Below are positions 48,600 through 59,358 of a stretch of 64,000 nucleotides of DNA, one piece after another. The DNA is from Delphinapterus leucas (taxonomy: Eukaryota > Chordata > Mammalia > Artiodactyla > Monodontidae). The position numbers were made by a program, and so were the translations under genes. Location: assembly GCF_002288925.2 (NCBI RefSeq), contig NW_022098066.1, forward strand, positions 82,508,158 to 82,572,157, written 5' to 3'. Position 1 is the stretch's first letter. Each line of letters begins with the position of its first letter. The notes under the pieces were generated by a model. That model had not been told where the DNA came from, did no database searches, and was given only the letters and a program-made list of their open reading frames with translations.

Positions 48600-48680
48600 G
48601 GGTAGGAAGGCAGGGGTCGGGGCGGGGTGGGGGGTGGGGGGAATGGCGGGGGGAGGGGGGGAGGGGTGGCGTGGCGCGGA
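48600..48680 (+). repeat. G-rich low-complexity tract
   Basis: About 80 bp of almost pure G runs, for example GGGGTCGGGGCGGGGTGGGG at 48615-48634 followed by more runs of 4-7 G. It easily meets the four-G-run pattern of a quadruplex on the + (coding/RNA) strand. Function is unknown. Confidence 0.85.
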
Positions 48681-49274
48681 GGTAATGTACTTGCAAAGGA
48701 AATGTCTGGAGGAATTCTTGTTTTGTTTCCTCTTTTTTCTCTCCATCTTTCCCCCCAGTATTATATAAGCACTATTTATTAATGTGTAATTACACTGTGG
48801 TTGGCCTAAAAAATGAAACAGGACAACAGAATTAGGGAGAGGCATCCATTAAGCCATCAGGACCTTCCTACTCACACAAAGCAGACCGTCAAGCCATTGC
48901 ATTTATGCCTTGTCTGGAACCTAATGTAAATAGCACTGCATGCAGTGAGGCAGATTTCCTAAAATAGCAAACATTCCAGTGTTACCGTGGAGAGATCTGA
49001 CATAGAGGTTAAGGCAAGAATGCGCTCTAAATGCTCAAGGCAGAGACTGAAAACCTGGCAGGGATTAGCAGCTCAGGCAGCTTCAGCCAACTTCATGTAA
49101 GGAGAATTTTTTTTTAGAGCAGCTTTTCAATATCCCTTTCTTAAGCTGATGAATATTGAAGCTGGAGACTCCTTTACAAATCCTCATTCAACGTCACTGT
49201 CTCCCAGGCAAACCTTCATTGGTAACATGTCTCAGAAACAGACTTTATCAGATGGAGAAAAGAGGGGCTTCTTC

Positions 49275-50130
49275 ATAGATTTATTTATTGAGCATTTACA
49301 GTCGCACAGGTACTGTAAGGTGAAGGAAGAGGAAGACAAAGACATAAGGTTTAGTCTCTGACTTCTAGGGATTACAATCTAATTGGAAGGTAAGAAAGTC
49401 TCTGATGGAAACAAAATACAAGGCAGGAGAGAAAGGGAAAAATCAGGGGCTGGGGTGGGCCGTGAAGACTCTGGTCTGTAAGGAATGAGTAGGATTTTAA
49501 TAAGACATAAAAATGTTAGGCATCAATTTATTTATTCATTCAATGATTATTTACTTAGATCTAGGAACATACTGATAAAAGTACCTCACAAGATAACAAG
49601 ATGAGTAAAGTGTGGTTCCTCTTCTTAAGGAGCTTACCAGCCCTTTAGGGAAGAAGGCAATATGGAAAAATGACACACATATTACTATAGGAATAAAAAG
49701 TGCTTTGGAAGGTCAAAGAAGAGAAAGATGTCTTTTGAGGGGATTAAAAGAGGCAGCTTAAAGAAAATACTTGAAGATTGGTTAGGATTTTGACAAGAGG
49801 AGATGGTAGTAGTGGGAAAGAACATTACAAGTAGATAAGAGAGCGGTAGGGAAGTTCCAGGTAAGGAAGCAGTAGTTGGAATAGTGAGGATATGCAGGGG
49901 GACAATGAGTTTAGGCTAGAAAGATAGGGTGATACTAGAGTCAGAGGGCCTTGGATGGCAGGTCAAGAAGTTTATGATTGTGGGTAAGTCATTAGGTCTC
50001 CAGGTTACTATGCCAGAAAGTGATATATCTGAGATCTGTTTTAGGAAGATTAGTCTGGAAGGGGGAGCGAGTAGAGGAGAAAGAAGGTGAGAGGACTAAC
50101 TATTATGGAACTCTATTAAGATATGAGGTC
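49275..50130 (-). repeat. L2 LINE copies, antisense
   Basis: A first tail at 49278-49310 ('tttattgagcatttacagtc') is followed by a second start at about 49525. Then come 'ggaagaaggcaatatggaaa', 'gaacattacaagtagataag' and 'gatatctgagatctg'-type blocks to about 50130. Two copies are probable. Confidence 0.5.
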
Positions 50131-50204
50131 ACTAGAGGGTAACCAAGGATGGAAGTTGTGCTAAGGCAAAAGAACGAAATAAAATTTTAAGATATAATAA
50201 GTCA

Positions 50205-50400
50205 TTCATTCATTTATCCGTTCATGTAATCCAGTCCATGACTGTTTATTGAGTGCCTACCATGGCCGGACAGTGGTGAAATTAAGTGCTGCAGAAACAG
50301 TAAGAATAAGCATGGCAGAGTCCTTCCCCTCAGGGAGCTTACATTCTAATAAGGGAGCTAGTTAAGTAACCACGTGATCAAACAAATAATTGCAAACTGT
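50205..50400 (-). repeat. L2/MIR-type tail, antisense
   Basis: 'cattcattcatttatccgtt' followed by 'tttattgagtgcctaccatg' and 'agggagcttacattctaata' is the antisense L2 3' end. Confidence 0.6.
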
Positions 50401-50431
50401 GATAAATACATTGGAAAAAAAACAAAGAGCA

Positions 50432-50636
50432 AGGATCAGCAAACTTTTTCTATAAAAGGCCAGAGAGTAAATAATTTAGACTTTGCAGGCCATAAGATTT
50501 CTGCTGTTGCAGCACAAAAACAACCATAGGCAATACATGAAGGACTCGGCATGGCTGTGTTCCAATAAGGTTTATTTACAAAAATAGATGGGGGTCGGGT
50601 TGAGCCCACAATCCATAGTTCCCTGATCCTTAATAG
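50432..50636 (-). repeat. hAT-type non-autonomous DNA transposon fossil
   Basis: The segment runs from 'aaggatcagcaaactttttc' and 'tataaaaggccagagagtaa' to 'ttccaataaggtttatttac' and 'ccatagttccctgatcct'. It matches a widely dispersed MER-class element with imperfect inverted ends (GGATCAGCAAACT / AGTTCCCTGATCC). The exact MER name is uncertain. Confidence 0.6.
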
Positions 50637-50879
50637 AGAATTAGGAGGAAGGAGGGGGAGGCACTATAGTTAAGGGGAAGACGTCAATCAATCTTTCCTG
50701 GGGTAATTTTGAGATGTCTCTAACACATACAGGTGCAGATACAAATAGGTAGTTGGCCATTTGAGAGTTGAACTCAGAGGAGAATTCTGGAATAAAGATA
50801 TTCTTTTACTGGTTCTGAACACCAATTCCAACACGTGTATTGAGAGCAGGGACACTTCCCACACAGCACCGAGCAATTC

Positions 50880-52072
50880 TTAGACACAGAGTGTCCAAGA
50901 ATTCAACTCAATTCTGATACTGTCTACCTGGAGATAGAATCAGAGACCACAGGTTAAGGATTCAGTCTTATAAGACTGCCTCCACACCCCTCCCACTGCT
51001 CCCTCCCTCCCCCTCCTCCCCACCCCTGGGCTTCAGACGACAGTTGCAATCCCAGTTTATCACCTGTGCTTCTGACCAGCAATAGGTTAGAGGTTCCAAC
51101 AACCCCTCCTTGGACTTCAGACACCAGTCACAAGTCCAGATGTTACATGTACTACCGACTGTCTATAAATTTAGAGGTTCACATGACCCTTCCTCGGGTT
51201 AGATTAGTTTGCTAGAGCAGGTCACAGAACTAAAAGAAACATTTTACTTACTGGATCACTGGTTTATTGTATCAGGATATAACCCAGGAACAGAGAGATG
51301 GGAGATATGCATACGGCAAGGTAATAAGAGAAGGAGTGAGGAGCTCCCAAGCCCTCACCAGGCACCTCCCTGAATTTCCCCATGTTCACCAACCCAGAAA
51401 CTCTCTGAACCCAGTCCTCTTGGGATTTTATGGAGGCTTCATTACAAAAGCATGATTGACTCATTGGCCATTGTCGACTGACTCAGCCTCCAGCCCCTTT
51501 CCCTTCCCTGGAGATTGGGGTGTGGGACTGAAAGTTCCAACCCTCTAATCACATGGTTGGTTCCTCTGGCCACTACCGCCAAGCCCCGCCCCCTCACCCC
51601 CCCCCAGTGTCCTAGTGACATTCCAAAAGTCACCTTATTAACAAAAGACCTTTATCATTCTCATCATTTAAGAAATTCCAAGGACTAGAGAATGGACTTG
51701 AGGATATGGGGAGGGGGAAGGGTAAGCTGTGACAAAGCGAGAGAGGCATGAACATGTATACACTACCAGATGTAAGGTAGATAGCTAGTGGGAAGCAGCC
51801 GCATAGCACAGGGAGATCAGCTCGGTGCTTTGTGACCGCCTGGAGGGTGGGAGGGAGGGAGACGCAAGAGGGAAGAGATATGGGAACATATGTATATGTA
51901 TAACTGATTCACTTTGTTATAGAGCAGAAACTAACACACCATTGTAAAGCAATTATACTCTAATAAAGATGTAAAAAAAAAAAAAAAAAAGGAAGAAATT
52001 CCAAGGGTTTTAGGATTCTATGCCAGAAAGGGGGACAAACCAAATATATATTATAAATCACAGTATCACAAA
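50880..52072 (-). repeat. ERV-type LTR, interrupted by an L1
   Basis: Antisense LTR text: 'tggaggcttcattacaaaag', 'gggactgaaagttccaaccc', 'taatcacatggttggttcct' and 'gaaattccaagggttttagg', ending near 'cacagtatcaca' (minus-strand LTR start TGTGATACTGTG). It is split by the L1 at 51684-51992. The family (ERVL-like) is a judgement by eye. No retroviral coding region is attached. Confidence 0.55.
51684..51992 (+). repeat. Young truncated L1 3' end inside the LTR
   Basis: This 5'-truncated L1 contains 'tagtgggaagcagccgcata' and ends 'ctctaataaagatgtaaaaa' with a pure A tail. The perfect 14-bp duplication AAGAAATTCCAAGG lies at 51670-51683 and 51993-52006, which dates it after the LTR. Confidence 0.9.
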
Positions 52073-52899
52073 TACATATTGGAAGTTACTCATATAAAGG
52101 TGGAAAAGGATGAGATGATATTGAAAGAGAATACAGGTGAAAAAGGCCTAGGACTGACCCTCATTGAACACCTACAAAAAGTTCATAGTGGGTATGACTT
52201 ACTCTGAATTCACAAATTTAGTTTTGCAGGAAATATCACAGTTACTTTCTTTAAATCAATTTAATGTTACCCTGAGTCCCTATCCTAATCAGGCTGGTGG
52301 GAAATTAAATTCTATTCATTCGGTTATTCCTCCTCCCCACTCTCTCAGTTATGTGAAGGTGAAGGTCCCTGGGCTTTATCAGGTGTCAAAGCATCAAGGA
52401 GACTACTCTGATCATTGGTCCACCACTGAAGCACCCTGCCCCAGCACATACAGTTCTACTAATCCTAACTGCTTGCTACATTGGACTCTTTATGGAGCTC
52501 CTTGACCTCGAGTCTAGCCTCTCCAAGTCACCCAGTGCCTTCTCCCCCACAGGTCCTGCTTCTTCTGCAGGGCACTGATAATGGAGGTGGGTCCTTGTTA
52601 CTCTTTCACCCCCTCCCCAGTCTCTTCCCATCTGGGGTGAAATCTCACCCTCTCCTCTCTTGTTGACCTCAAAGACACTACTCTCTTCTCTTCCCCACTG
52701 GGACACCTGGCTTAATCTTCAAAGTGCGTTTAGAATTTTATCCAAGTGAGGAAATGCATTTGACTTCAGGCAATCTCCGCTCTTTGCTCTGCAAAAACTC
52801 CCAAGTCAAGGGAATGCTAAGGGCCTTACCATCAGACTAGGAAAGAGGTAGGTAGGGGTATACAAGTAACATATCTATATCCAAAAATTTACCCTGTCA

Positions 52900-53250
52900 C
52901 CATTTGGTTAGAGAAGAAATGTGAGATGAGCTGATAGAGAAGTAGATTAGGACCTTTTTGTACAGATATTGAAATGCCAAGCTAAGAGTTTTGGACTTCG
53001 TGCTATAGGTAGTGGACAATTATGGATCTTTACTATGAATGTTCTAGAAATAGTATACAGGATGATTAGAGGGGTAAGCTTCTAAAGCTGTGTGACATGA
53101 TTCAGGTTTCAGGTTTTAAGGACCTGAAAAGGACAGTGTAGGGAAAATGCAAAACAACATTTCTGAACACACTAGAGATGTTTGGAAATAGAGTCAAAAA
53201 GAATTTAGCATTTGGCTTGATAGGGAAGGATTCTGAGGAGTTAAATAAAG
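52900..53250 (-). repeat. L2 LINE internal fragment
   Basis: 'ctaagagttttggacttcgt', 'gacatgattcaggtttcagg'-type blocks. It is old and approximate. Confidence 0.4.
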
Positions 53251-53722
53251 GTAACAACTCCTTAGTTTACAAGTTTACCCTATTGTAGAAAATGGTATGC
53301 CTGACCTCATCTCTCCTGATCTTTCTCTAGATGTTGACAATATTAACTACCCCTCTCATTCCTGAAACTGTCCCCCTTTCACCTGTGTTTTGATTGTGGA
53401 AGAGCTCAACTTAGTTTTTTTCACTTAGTTTTTTCCTCAGTCCCCTAAATACAGCATGTCCCAAGTCAGATTTTGTATTATCTTTTTTTGCAAATGGACT
53501 CAACTCCCACATTTCTGTTTGTTTAGGCAATTTTTTTCTACCAGTCTTCCAGGCCAAAAACTTCATCTCTACTTTTAACCTTTTTTTCCTTCATCCTCTC
53601 TGCATATATGTCATCAAGTCCTGCTGCTCATTCCTTCAAAATGACTCTCATATTTACCAGTTTCTTTCCATTTTTATACCAGACCTTTATTATCTCACAT
53701 GTGAATAATGGCAATGGATTTT

Positions 53723-53860
53723 TTTAAAACTTTATTTTTGGCTGCGATGGGTCTTTGTTGCTGCGCGTGGGCTTCCTCTAGTTGCAGTGAGCAGGGGTTA
53801 TTCTTCGTTGAGGTGTGCAGGCTTCTCATTGTGGTGGCTTGTTGGGAAGCATGGTCTCTA
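53723..53860 (-). repeat. Older 5'-truncated CHR-type SINE
   Basis: Minus-strand inner body only: 'ctttatttttggctgcgatg', 'gggcttcctctagttgcagt' and 'cattgtggtggcttgttggg', stopping at TCTCTA (53860). The tRNA-like head is missing. It is flanked by GGCAATGGATTTTT at 53710-53723 and 53861-53874. Confidence 0.75.
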
Positions 53861-53874
53861 GGCAATGGATTTTT

Positions 53875-54071
53875 TTTTTTTTTTTTGCGGTACGCGGGCC
53901 TCTCACTGTTGTGGCCTCTCCCGTCGCAGAGCACAGGCTCCGGATGCGCGGCCATGGCTCACGGGCCCAGCCGCTCCGCAGCATGTGGGATCTTCCCCGA
54001 CCGGGGCACGAACCCGTGTCCCCTGCATCGGCAGGCAGACTCTCAACCACTGCGCCACCAGGGAAGCCCTA
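53875..54071 (-). repeat. Young CHR-type SINE at the same target site
   Basis: A young copy with T-run, GCGGTACGCGGGCC, and head inverse ending CACCAGGGAAGCCC. Flanked by CTAGGCAATGGATTTTT on the left (from 53858) and again from 54069. It lies in the right-hand duplication of the older SINE just before it. Internally it lacks about 10 bp in the body (GGATGCGCGGCCATGG). Confidence 0.88.
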
Positions 54072-55398
54072 GGCAATGGATTTTTAACAGGTCTTCCTGT
54101 AACCATCCCAAAACCTGTCCCTGAAACTCCAAGCCATCCTGTTGTCTGACTAATTTTCCTAAAACAAACTTTTCATCATGCCATTCTTAGCTTAACTTCA
54201 TAACAGAAAGTCCAAATTCTTTTGCCTTTCTCAAACATTAACCAATTTCTAGTTGCCAGTTCCCTCCATAGCATAGTGTCTGGCTTTCAGTTGGCCCTTT
54301 ATATATGTTCTTTGAATGAGTAATTATTGAGATGTACAGAGTGTATGTATAGATGTATAGAGTAGGATGAACCTGGCCACTCAGATATCCCACAAAATCT
54401 TTCCCTTTACTGACAGGCTAGCATCATATTTAACCCAACTTCCAAGACTTTTGAGGATGCTGTTTTCTTTTTCTGGAGTCCTTTCCTTGGTTTCTTCCAT
54501 TCTAAGATCCATCTCAAGTCCCACTCTTGCCCCCTTCACCTGTATCAGCTCATACTTAACTTTTTCTGCAGTTACGTTGAAGTTGTCGGTACCATTTAGT
54601 TTACCAATCGGTTATTCTGATTGTAGCATGCACATTCTCTCCCCTTCAACTAAACTGAAAGCTCTCTGAAGACAGAGAAAAGAAAGAAAACAAAACTGAG
54701 TTTGCATAAATTCTTGCTCATCAGTTGATCAACAAATATTTTGAAGTTCACTTAAACAGCTGTGGATATTTAATAACTTGAAAGACTGCAGTGTTTACTA
54801 TTTTAAAATCAATTCTGCTGATAACCATATTATAGCAATCTGTAGTTGAACTGGAAATCTCCCAGTTTTAAAACAAGTGTTTTGAAATGCTGTGCTATTA
54901 ATTAATGCAAAGCATGATTGTTTCTGGCTTCTTAAAGATTTCCAACCAACAGAGGGAAATCATGAACATGCTGTGGTGTTACCATAAAGCCTAACTGGCT
55001 TTACTTTGATATTCTTGCATTTCCTCATCTGCTTTTGCTTCTCTGCCAGAATCACTCCCCCCACCCCCTGTGGCATAGTTTTTAGTAATTAGAACAGCTC
55101 TTTGCAACATCATAACTAGGATAAGGAAAGCTAATACAACTGGTTTGGGACATAGGGATTTTTCACCTCCTGGAAACACCCTCCCAGCCCAGAATTAGGG
55201 CTTAGAAACACTACAACACAGGGAGTACAAAAGTAGCTACGGTTCGAAGAGAATCTTCCTGGGCCCTCAAATCTAGAGATCAAAATAGAGATAGTGCAAA
55301 AGATCCCTACCATAATAATACTACCATTAAGAACTATGTGCAAAATTGTTGAATTTAGAGAACTATATGCCCATTTGGAACAAGATTCCTAAGTATTA

Positions 55399-55480
55399 GG
55401 ATCCTCCTGGATCGGGGCACGAACCCGTGTCCCCTGCATCGGCAGGTGGACTCTCAACCACTGCGCCACCAGGGAAGCCC
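55399..55480 (-). repeat. CHR-type SINE, head only (3' part missing)
   Basis: Only the first 82 bp or so of the SINE (minus strand; head at 55480, B box inverse GGCACGAACCC) are present. The body and A tail are absent, so it is truncated at the 3' end. That is not the normal outcome of retroposition. Confidence 0.8.
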
Positions 55481-55944
55481 AGGAAGCCCCCATTCTTTTT
55501 TATTGATGGTTAATATTACATTATATGAACATATCAAAATGTGTTAATCTTATCTTCTTCTTAGTAACACATTTATTTTTCTTATCACAAAATCAATACA
55601 TGCTTATAGAAAATTTTAGAATACAAATGAGGAAAGAAGAAAATAAGTATCCATAGTTCTACTCTCCAGACATAATCACTAATAACTTGTATATCCCCTT
55701 GAACCTTTGTTTATATGAGTTGTCCACATATATATATTTATCACATATTATAAAAGTTTTCATTTTTTAGGGTTCAAGTTTTAACACTCAGACTCTGATA
55801 TAAGTGCCTTAAATTGGCACAATTCTTAGTTTTAACTATAGAATATTTCCTAATTTTAAAACATTTTAAAAATAATATATGAATATACATTCATTGCCCC
55901 AAATTCAAATGATACATGGTATATAGAATAAAAGTAAATGTTGC

Positions 55945-56152
55945 AGGCTTCCCTGGTGGCGGAGTGGTTGGGAGTCTGTCTGCCGAGGCAGGCGATGCGG
56001 GTTCGTGCCCCGGTCTGGGAGGATCCCCACGTGCCGCGGAGTGGCTGGGCCCGTAAGCCATGGCCACTGAGCCTGCGTGTCCGGAGCCTGTGCTCCGCAA
56101 CGGGAGAAGCCACAGCAGTGAGAGGCCCACATACCGCAAAAAAAAAAAAAAA
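55945..56152 (+). repeat. Young CHR-type SINE
   Basis: A full-length copy with perfect 15-bp duplication AAAAGTAAATGTTGC at 55930-55944 and 56153-56167. It has several private changes in the head (GGCGGAGTGGTTGGGAGTCT). Confidence 0.9.
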
Positions 56153-57023
56153 AAAAGTAAATGTTGCTGTTTAGCTCCCCATTTTCTTGCCTCCCCATAG
56201 ATAGCCAGTGTTGACTAAATACAAAATCTTGACCAAGATGATATTGATAAACCATGAAGTGCTGAATTTATTATCACATAATTTTCCTTGTTTAATTTTT
56301 TAATTTTTATTTTCAATTGATATGTACAAAAGTGATCTTTTAGTTTTATAGAACCAAATGGTCATATTTAGGAGTGGTTCTAGTACTCTAGTTTACTATC
56401 TGTTTTGAGATATGGTCTTTATGTTCTCTGGGAGTGAAGAGTGCTGTCTTCAAATTTTCTTTGATTGTTGAGTGATTTATTTCTATCTGTTGGAAGCCTA
56501 GATATGTATGTATAGCTCTTTCAGTATGTTGATCTTTACTTACATATTCTTTACAAACATATTCTTCAATAGTAAGTTGCCTTTTCTCCATTTGTACTGA
56601 CTTGCTCTTGTATACCAACTGCCCATATGTTGTCATTAAAGTTTAGAGACTACAGGTCAGGTGCAAAATCTTATTAAGGAATACAGAATAATACAAAGTA
56701 TTATTTAGAGTTTGCTCCCCAGGAGCACTTGTTTCATTAATTACTTTGTTTCATTAGCATTTTCCCCAAAAGGAAAACGTGGCTCCCATCCACATTCAAA
56801 GATGAGGCCTTGATTAATGTCCTAATTTGCACTTTTTGCACTTTTGAGTCCTTGCTGTTCTTTAGGGTAGTGTCCTGGCAGGCCAGAAACTCCTTGCCTC
56901 TCTATAGATCACTATGGATTCCAAAGATTGTTACGATTGTTACTTAATTTCTTCTGACTCTGAAGCTCATATACCTAGAGATAATACCTAGAGATAGGCA
57001 AAAATGCACCTGTCGTGAGTTTT

Positions 57024-57239
57024 GTTTTGTTTTGTTTTGTTTTTTTTGCGGTACGAGGGCCTCTCACTGCTGTGGCCTCTCCTCTTGCGGAGCACAGGCT
57101 CCGGACGCGCAGGCTCAGCGGCCATGGCTCACGGGCCCAGCCGCTCCGCGGCATGTGGGATCTTCCCGGACCGGGGCACGAACCTGTGTCCCCTGCATCG
57201 GCAGGCGGACTCTCAACCACTGCGCCACCAGGGAAGCCC
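57024..57239 (-). repeat. Young CHR-type SINE with (TTTTG)n tail
   Basis: A minus-strand copy whose A tail has expanded into repeated GTTTT units (57024-57046). The 13-bp duplication is TGTCGTGAGTTTT (57011-57023) and TGTAGTGAGTTTT (57240-57252), with one mismatch. It is the nearest young SINE upstream of the internal promoter (about 1.3 kb). Confidence 0.9.
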
Positions 57240-58856
57240 TGTAGTGAGTTTTACTTGGAACTCTATTTTACATTCTTGGTTTTGGGACCAGAACATGCCT
57301 CTTTAGGTGAAATCACAGATGCAAAGTTCTGTAGCCTACTAAAGCCAAAGCTCTAAGGGCTGTTCTAATCTCTCACGATGGAGCTACTAAGATTTTGTTT
57401 TGATGATTAAATAAGAGAGTGATACAATTTTATGTGTACAGAGCCCCGTAAAGCTTTAAAATTACTTTAAAATATTGCATTATATTAAAATAATATTAGC
57501 TATTATTATTGACATGATATGAGCCAAAATCTGTTAAAGCACTTCCCCCAAATCATCTCATTTAATGCTCAATAAGAAGTTGGGGGTTAATTATGGGCTT
57601 TCATCGAAGGCATCTGAATGTCTCCAGGTTTAGGAGTATGGGCTGTGCCCTGGAGATGAGGGTCAGAAATACTTTGACTGTTGCTGGCCTTATTATCTCA
57701 CAAAGTCAAGTTAGTGAAATCTAGCATTATTGTAATTGGGAAACGTCCTGCTCTGGGAAAACTCCAGATGATTGTGTGGGACTGTTTTTCCTCCCATCTG
57801 GAGTTTGCATACCTCTCAAGCCAGGGAGAGAATTGTTTATTATAAACGGACGTTGACACCTCGATTCCACCTAGAGAGAGCTCCAGCTTCCCTCCACTCT
57901 TTGTGTGCAATCTAAGTTCTGTACCCAAGGCTGGGTGACTTACTACTAGATGATGCTGAATAAGACAAGATACTCACTGAAGTCAGTGAAATTCCCAGCT
58001 CCACTTCTGCAGACAGCAGCACTCTCTGATACCCTGGACTCTTGCTCAAATAAATAAGGCCTTTTGTTCTAGTGTTTGTCTCCCCTCCCCACCCCCAAAA
58101 TAAGGCCTACAGTCTACCTGAACCTGAAAGAGGATTCGGTGATGGCAATCTACTCTCAGATGTCTATATTCTTGAAAAAGCTCATTTTCTCTGTTATCAT
58201 CAAAATCTTGGTTAACCAGCTGCATTCATGTGGCTTTTGTTGGACTCCTTCTCAGGTGACTGCTTTGTGCCCTCTCTCGATTTCTTTTCTAAAAAAGGGC
58301 AAATCATCCAGGACTGCTAAACTCAAACCGCAACATCACGAGGAGAGAAACACTTGTCCTCTTTTCTAGGTGCTCCCAACAGTCGAGTGGGAGGTTGAAC
58401 TGAGCCTCCTAAAATCCGCCCTACCTGCCACCTCCGGTTTATCAACCCATTCTCCCTGGCCGCTTGTGAAGACCTGGGGCCTTTTAATCCAGGCACCAGA
58501 CTGGGTAGGGAGAGGAGACGGGGGCTGCAGGCGGGAGGGAGGCGGCGCGCAGCGGTACCTAGTGGCGCTGCCAGGCTGCTCCATCCAGAGTACGTGGCAC
58601 TACCCGTGGAGAGAGGGGGCGGGGATTCAGCTTTCTCCTCCCCAAGCAGAGCTTTGGGACATCCCGCAAGGGCGGAAGGGAGGATCCGTGAGGGAACTGG
58701 TGCGCTTTTGGGGTGAAATTTTAGCAGATAAAAGTGGCCTAGCAGAGGTCGCCATCCGTCCTGCTCTCCACTCCGGTACTCACTGCTAGCCAGGTCTGTG
58801 TTCTACCGCGAACAGCACTAAGTCGTTTGGGGGCGAGGGGACGCGCTCGCCACCCC

Positions 58857-58948
58857 GCATGCGCAGAACGAGGAGCCGGCCTCCTGGACTACAGCTCCCA
58901 GAGGAGTTTGCCGGTGGCCGCAGGCGCCGAGCCTCTGGCGCCATCTTG
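58857..58948 (+). promoter_or_regulatory. NRF1-, ZNF143- and YY1-like site cluster
   Basis: GCATGCGCAG (58857-58866) resembles an NRF1 site. ACTACAGCTCCCAG (58888-58901) matches the ACTACAnnTCCCAG core used by ZNF143/Staf. GCCATCTTG (58940-58948) matches YY1, which often lies just downstream of the start site. The three occur in order within 92 bp. Binding is inferred from motif match only. Confidence 0.65.
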
Positions 58949-59106
58949 AAATCTGATCCTCAATCTCTGAGTTTTTGCGTCAGCCGCGGGCGGCCGCTTG
59001 TGGACCGCGAACCCAGCCAGCTGAAAGGGAGGACATTGAGGACACCACGGCTGGTGGGAGAGACAGCTGGAGGAGACATGGCAGGTTCTCAGCGCGGCCT
59101 GCGCTG

Positions 59107-59304
59107 ATGTCACTCAGCATCCGCCCCCCTGAAGTGTTTCCTCGCCCGCCCCCTCCCCGAGGGGCGGGGCTGACCACTCTGGTACCCAGAGTCCGCGCGC
59201 GGGTGGCAGCAAAGCGCCTCTGTAGAGTGGGGACCCCATCGGGCTGTGCCATGCCGGTCGGAGGCTACCGGGGCGGGAGACGGAACGCAACCAAGCGCCA
59301 GTGA
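59107..59304 (+). other. 65-codon uORF in the internal 5' UTR
   Basis: ATG at 59107 opens a 65-residue frame ending at TGA 59302-59304, 54 nt before the main ATG and in the same frame. It is Arg/Pro-rich, as expected of GC-rich leader DNA. A 9-residue uORF (ATG 59078, stop 59105-59107) overlaps its start in an ATGA-like junction (TGATG). A second in-frame ATG at 59251 could give a 17-residue product. No homologue recognised. Confidence 0.45.
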
Positions 59305-59358
59305 GTGATCACCGAGCAGCAGCCGCATCAGGGAAGCTCGGCAACCGCAGGAGGGAAG

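Larger units (their letters stand above)
53290..54325 (+). repeat. L2-like LINE segment carrying two SINEs
   Basis: Sense-strand C/T-rich L2-like text before (53290-53709) and after (54086-54325) the SINE pair ends with 'tagtgtctggctttcagttg' and 'ttctttgaatgag'. That is compatible with an L2 3' end interrupted by later insertions. Confidence 0.4.
41999..58489 (+). other. PDE4DIP: PDE4DIP intron between exon 5 and the internal promoter
   Basis: No further myomegalin exon or other gene was found. Beyond the repeats listed separately, 42680-43620, 44300-45280, 45550-46340, 47490-48590, 52080-52900, 54700-55390, 56170-57010 and 57250-58480 hold diverged or unique-looking non-coding DNA. The stretch 48300-48420 contains several CpGs and no repeat I recognise. 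Confidence 0.75.
58490..59358 (+). promoter_or_regulatory. PDE4DIP: Internal PDE4DIP promoter and 5' UTR, CpG island
   Basis: From about 58490 the DNA becomes GC- and CpG-rich, ending in the first exon, in contrast to the AT-rich intron on both sides. There is no TATA box. GC boxes occur at about 58616-58625 (GGGGGCGGGG) and 59160-59170 (GGGGCGGGGC). A CpG-island promoter of this kind normally gives broad, widely expressed transcription. By position it drives the MKEIC-type isoform. The start is probably near 58940, inferred from the YY1-like site. Confidence 0.75.

Noticed and set aside
57015..57356. Open frames of 80-110 codons inside young SINEs (also at 8639, 39358, 46318, 53708, 55905)
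   Set aside because: The same frames recur in every CHR copy on both strands. They are open because the SINE is GC-rich and young, not because they encode protein.
58370..58789. 139-codon + strand open frame in the CpG island
   Set aside because: It is GC-driven, upstream of the inferred start site, has no recognisable motif and no splice partner.
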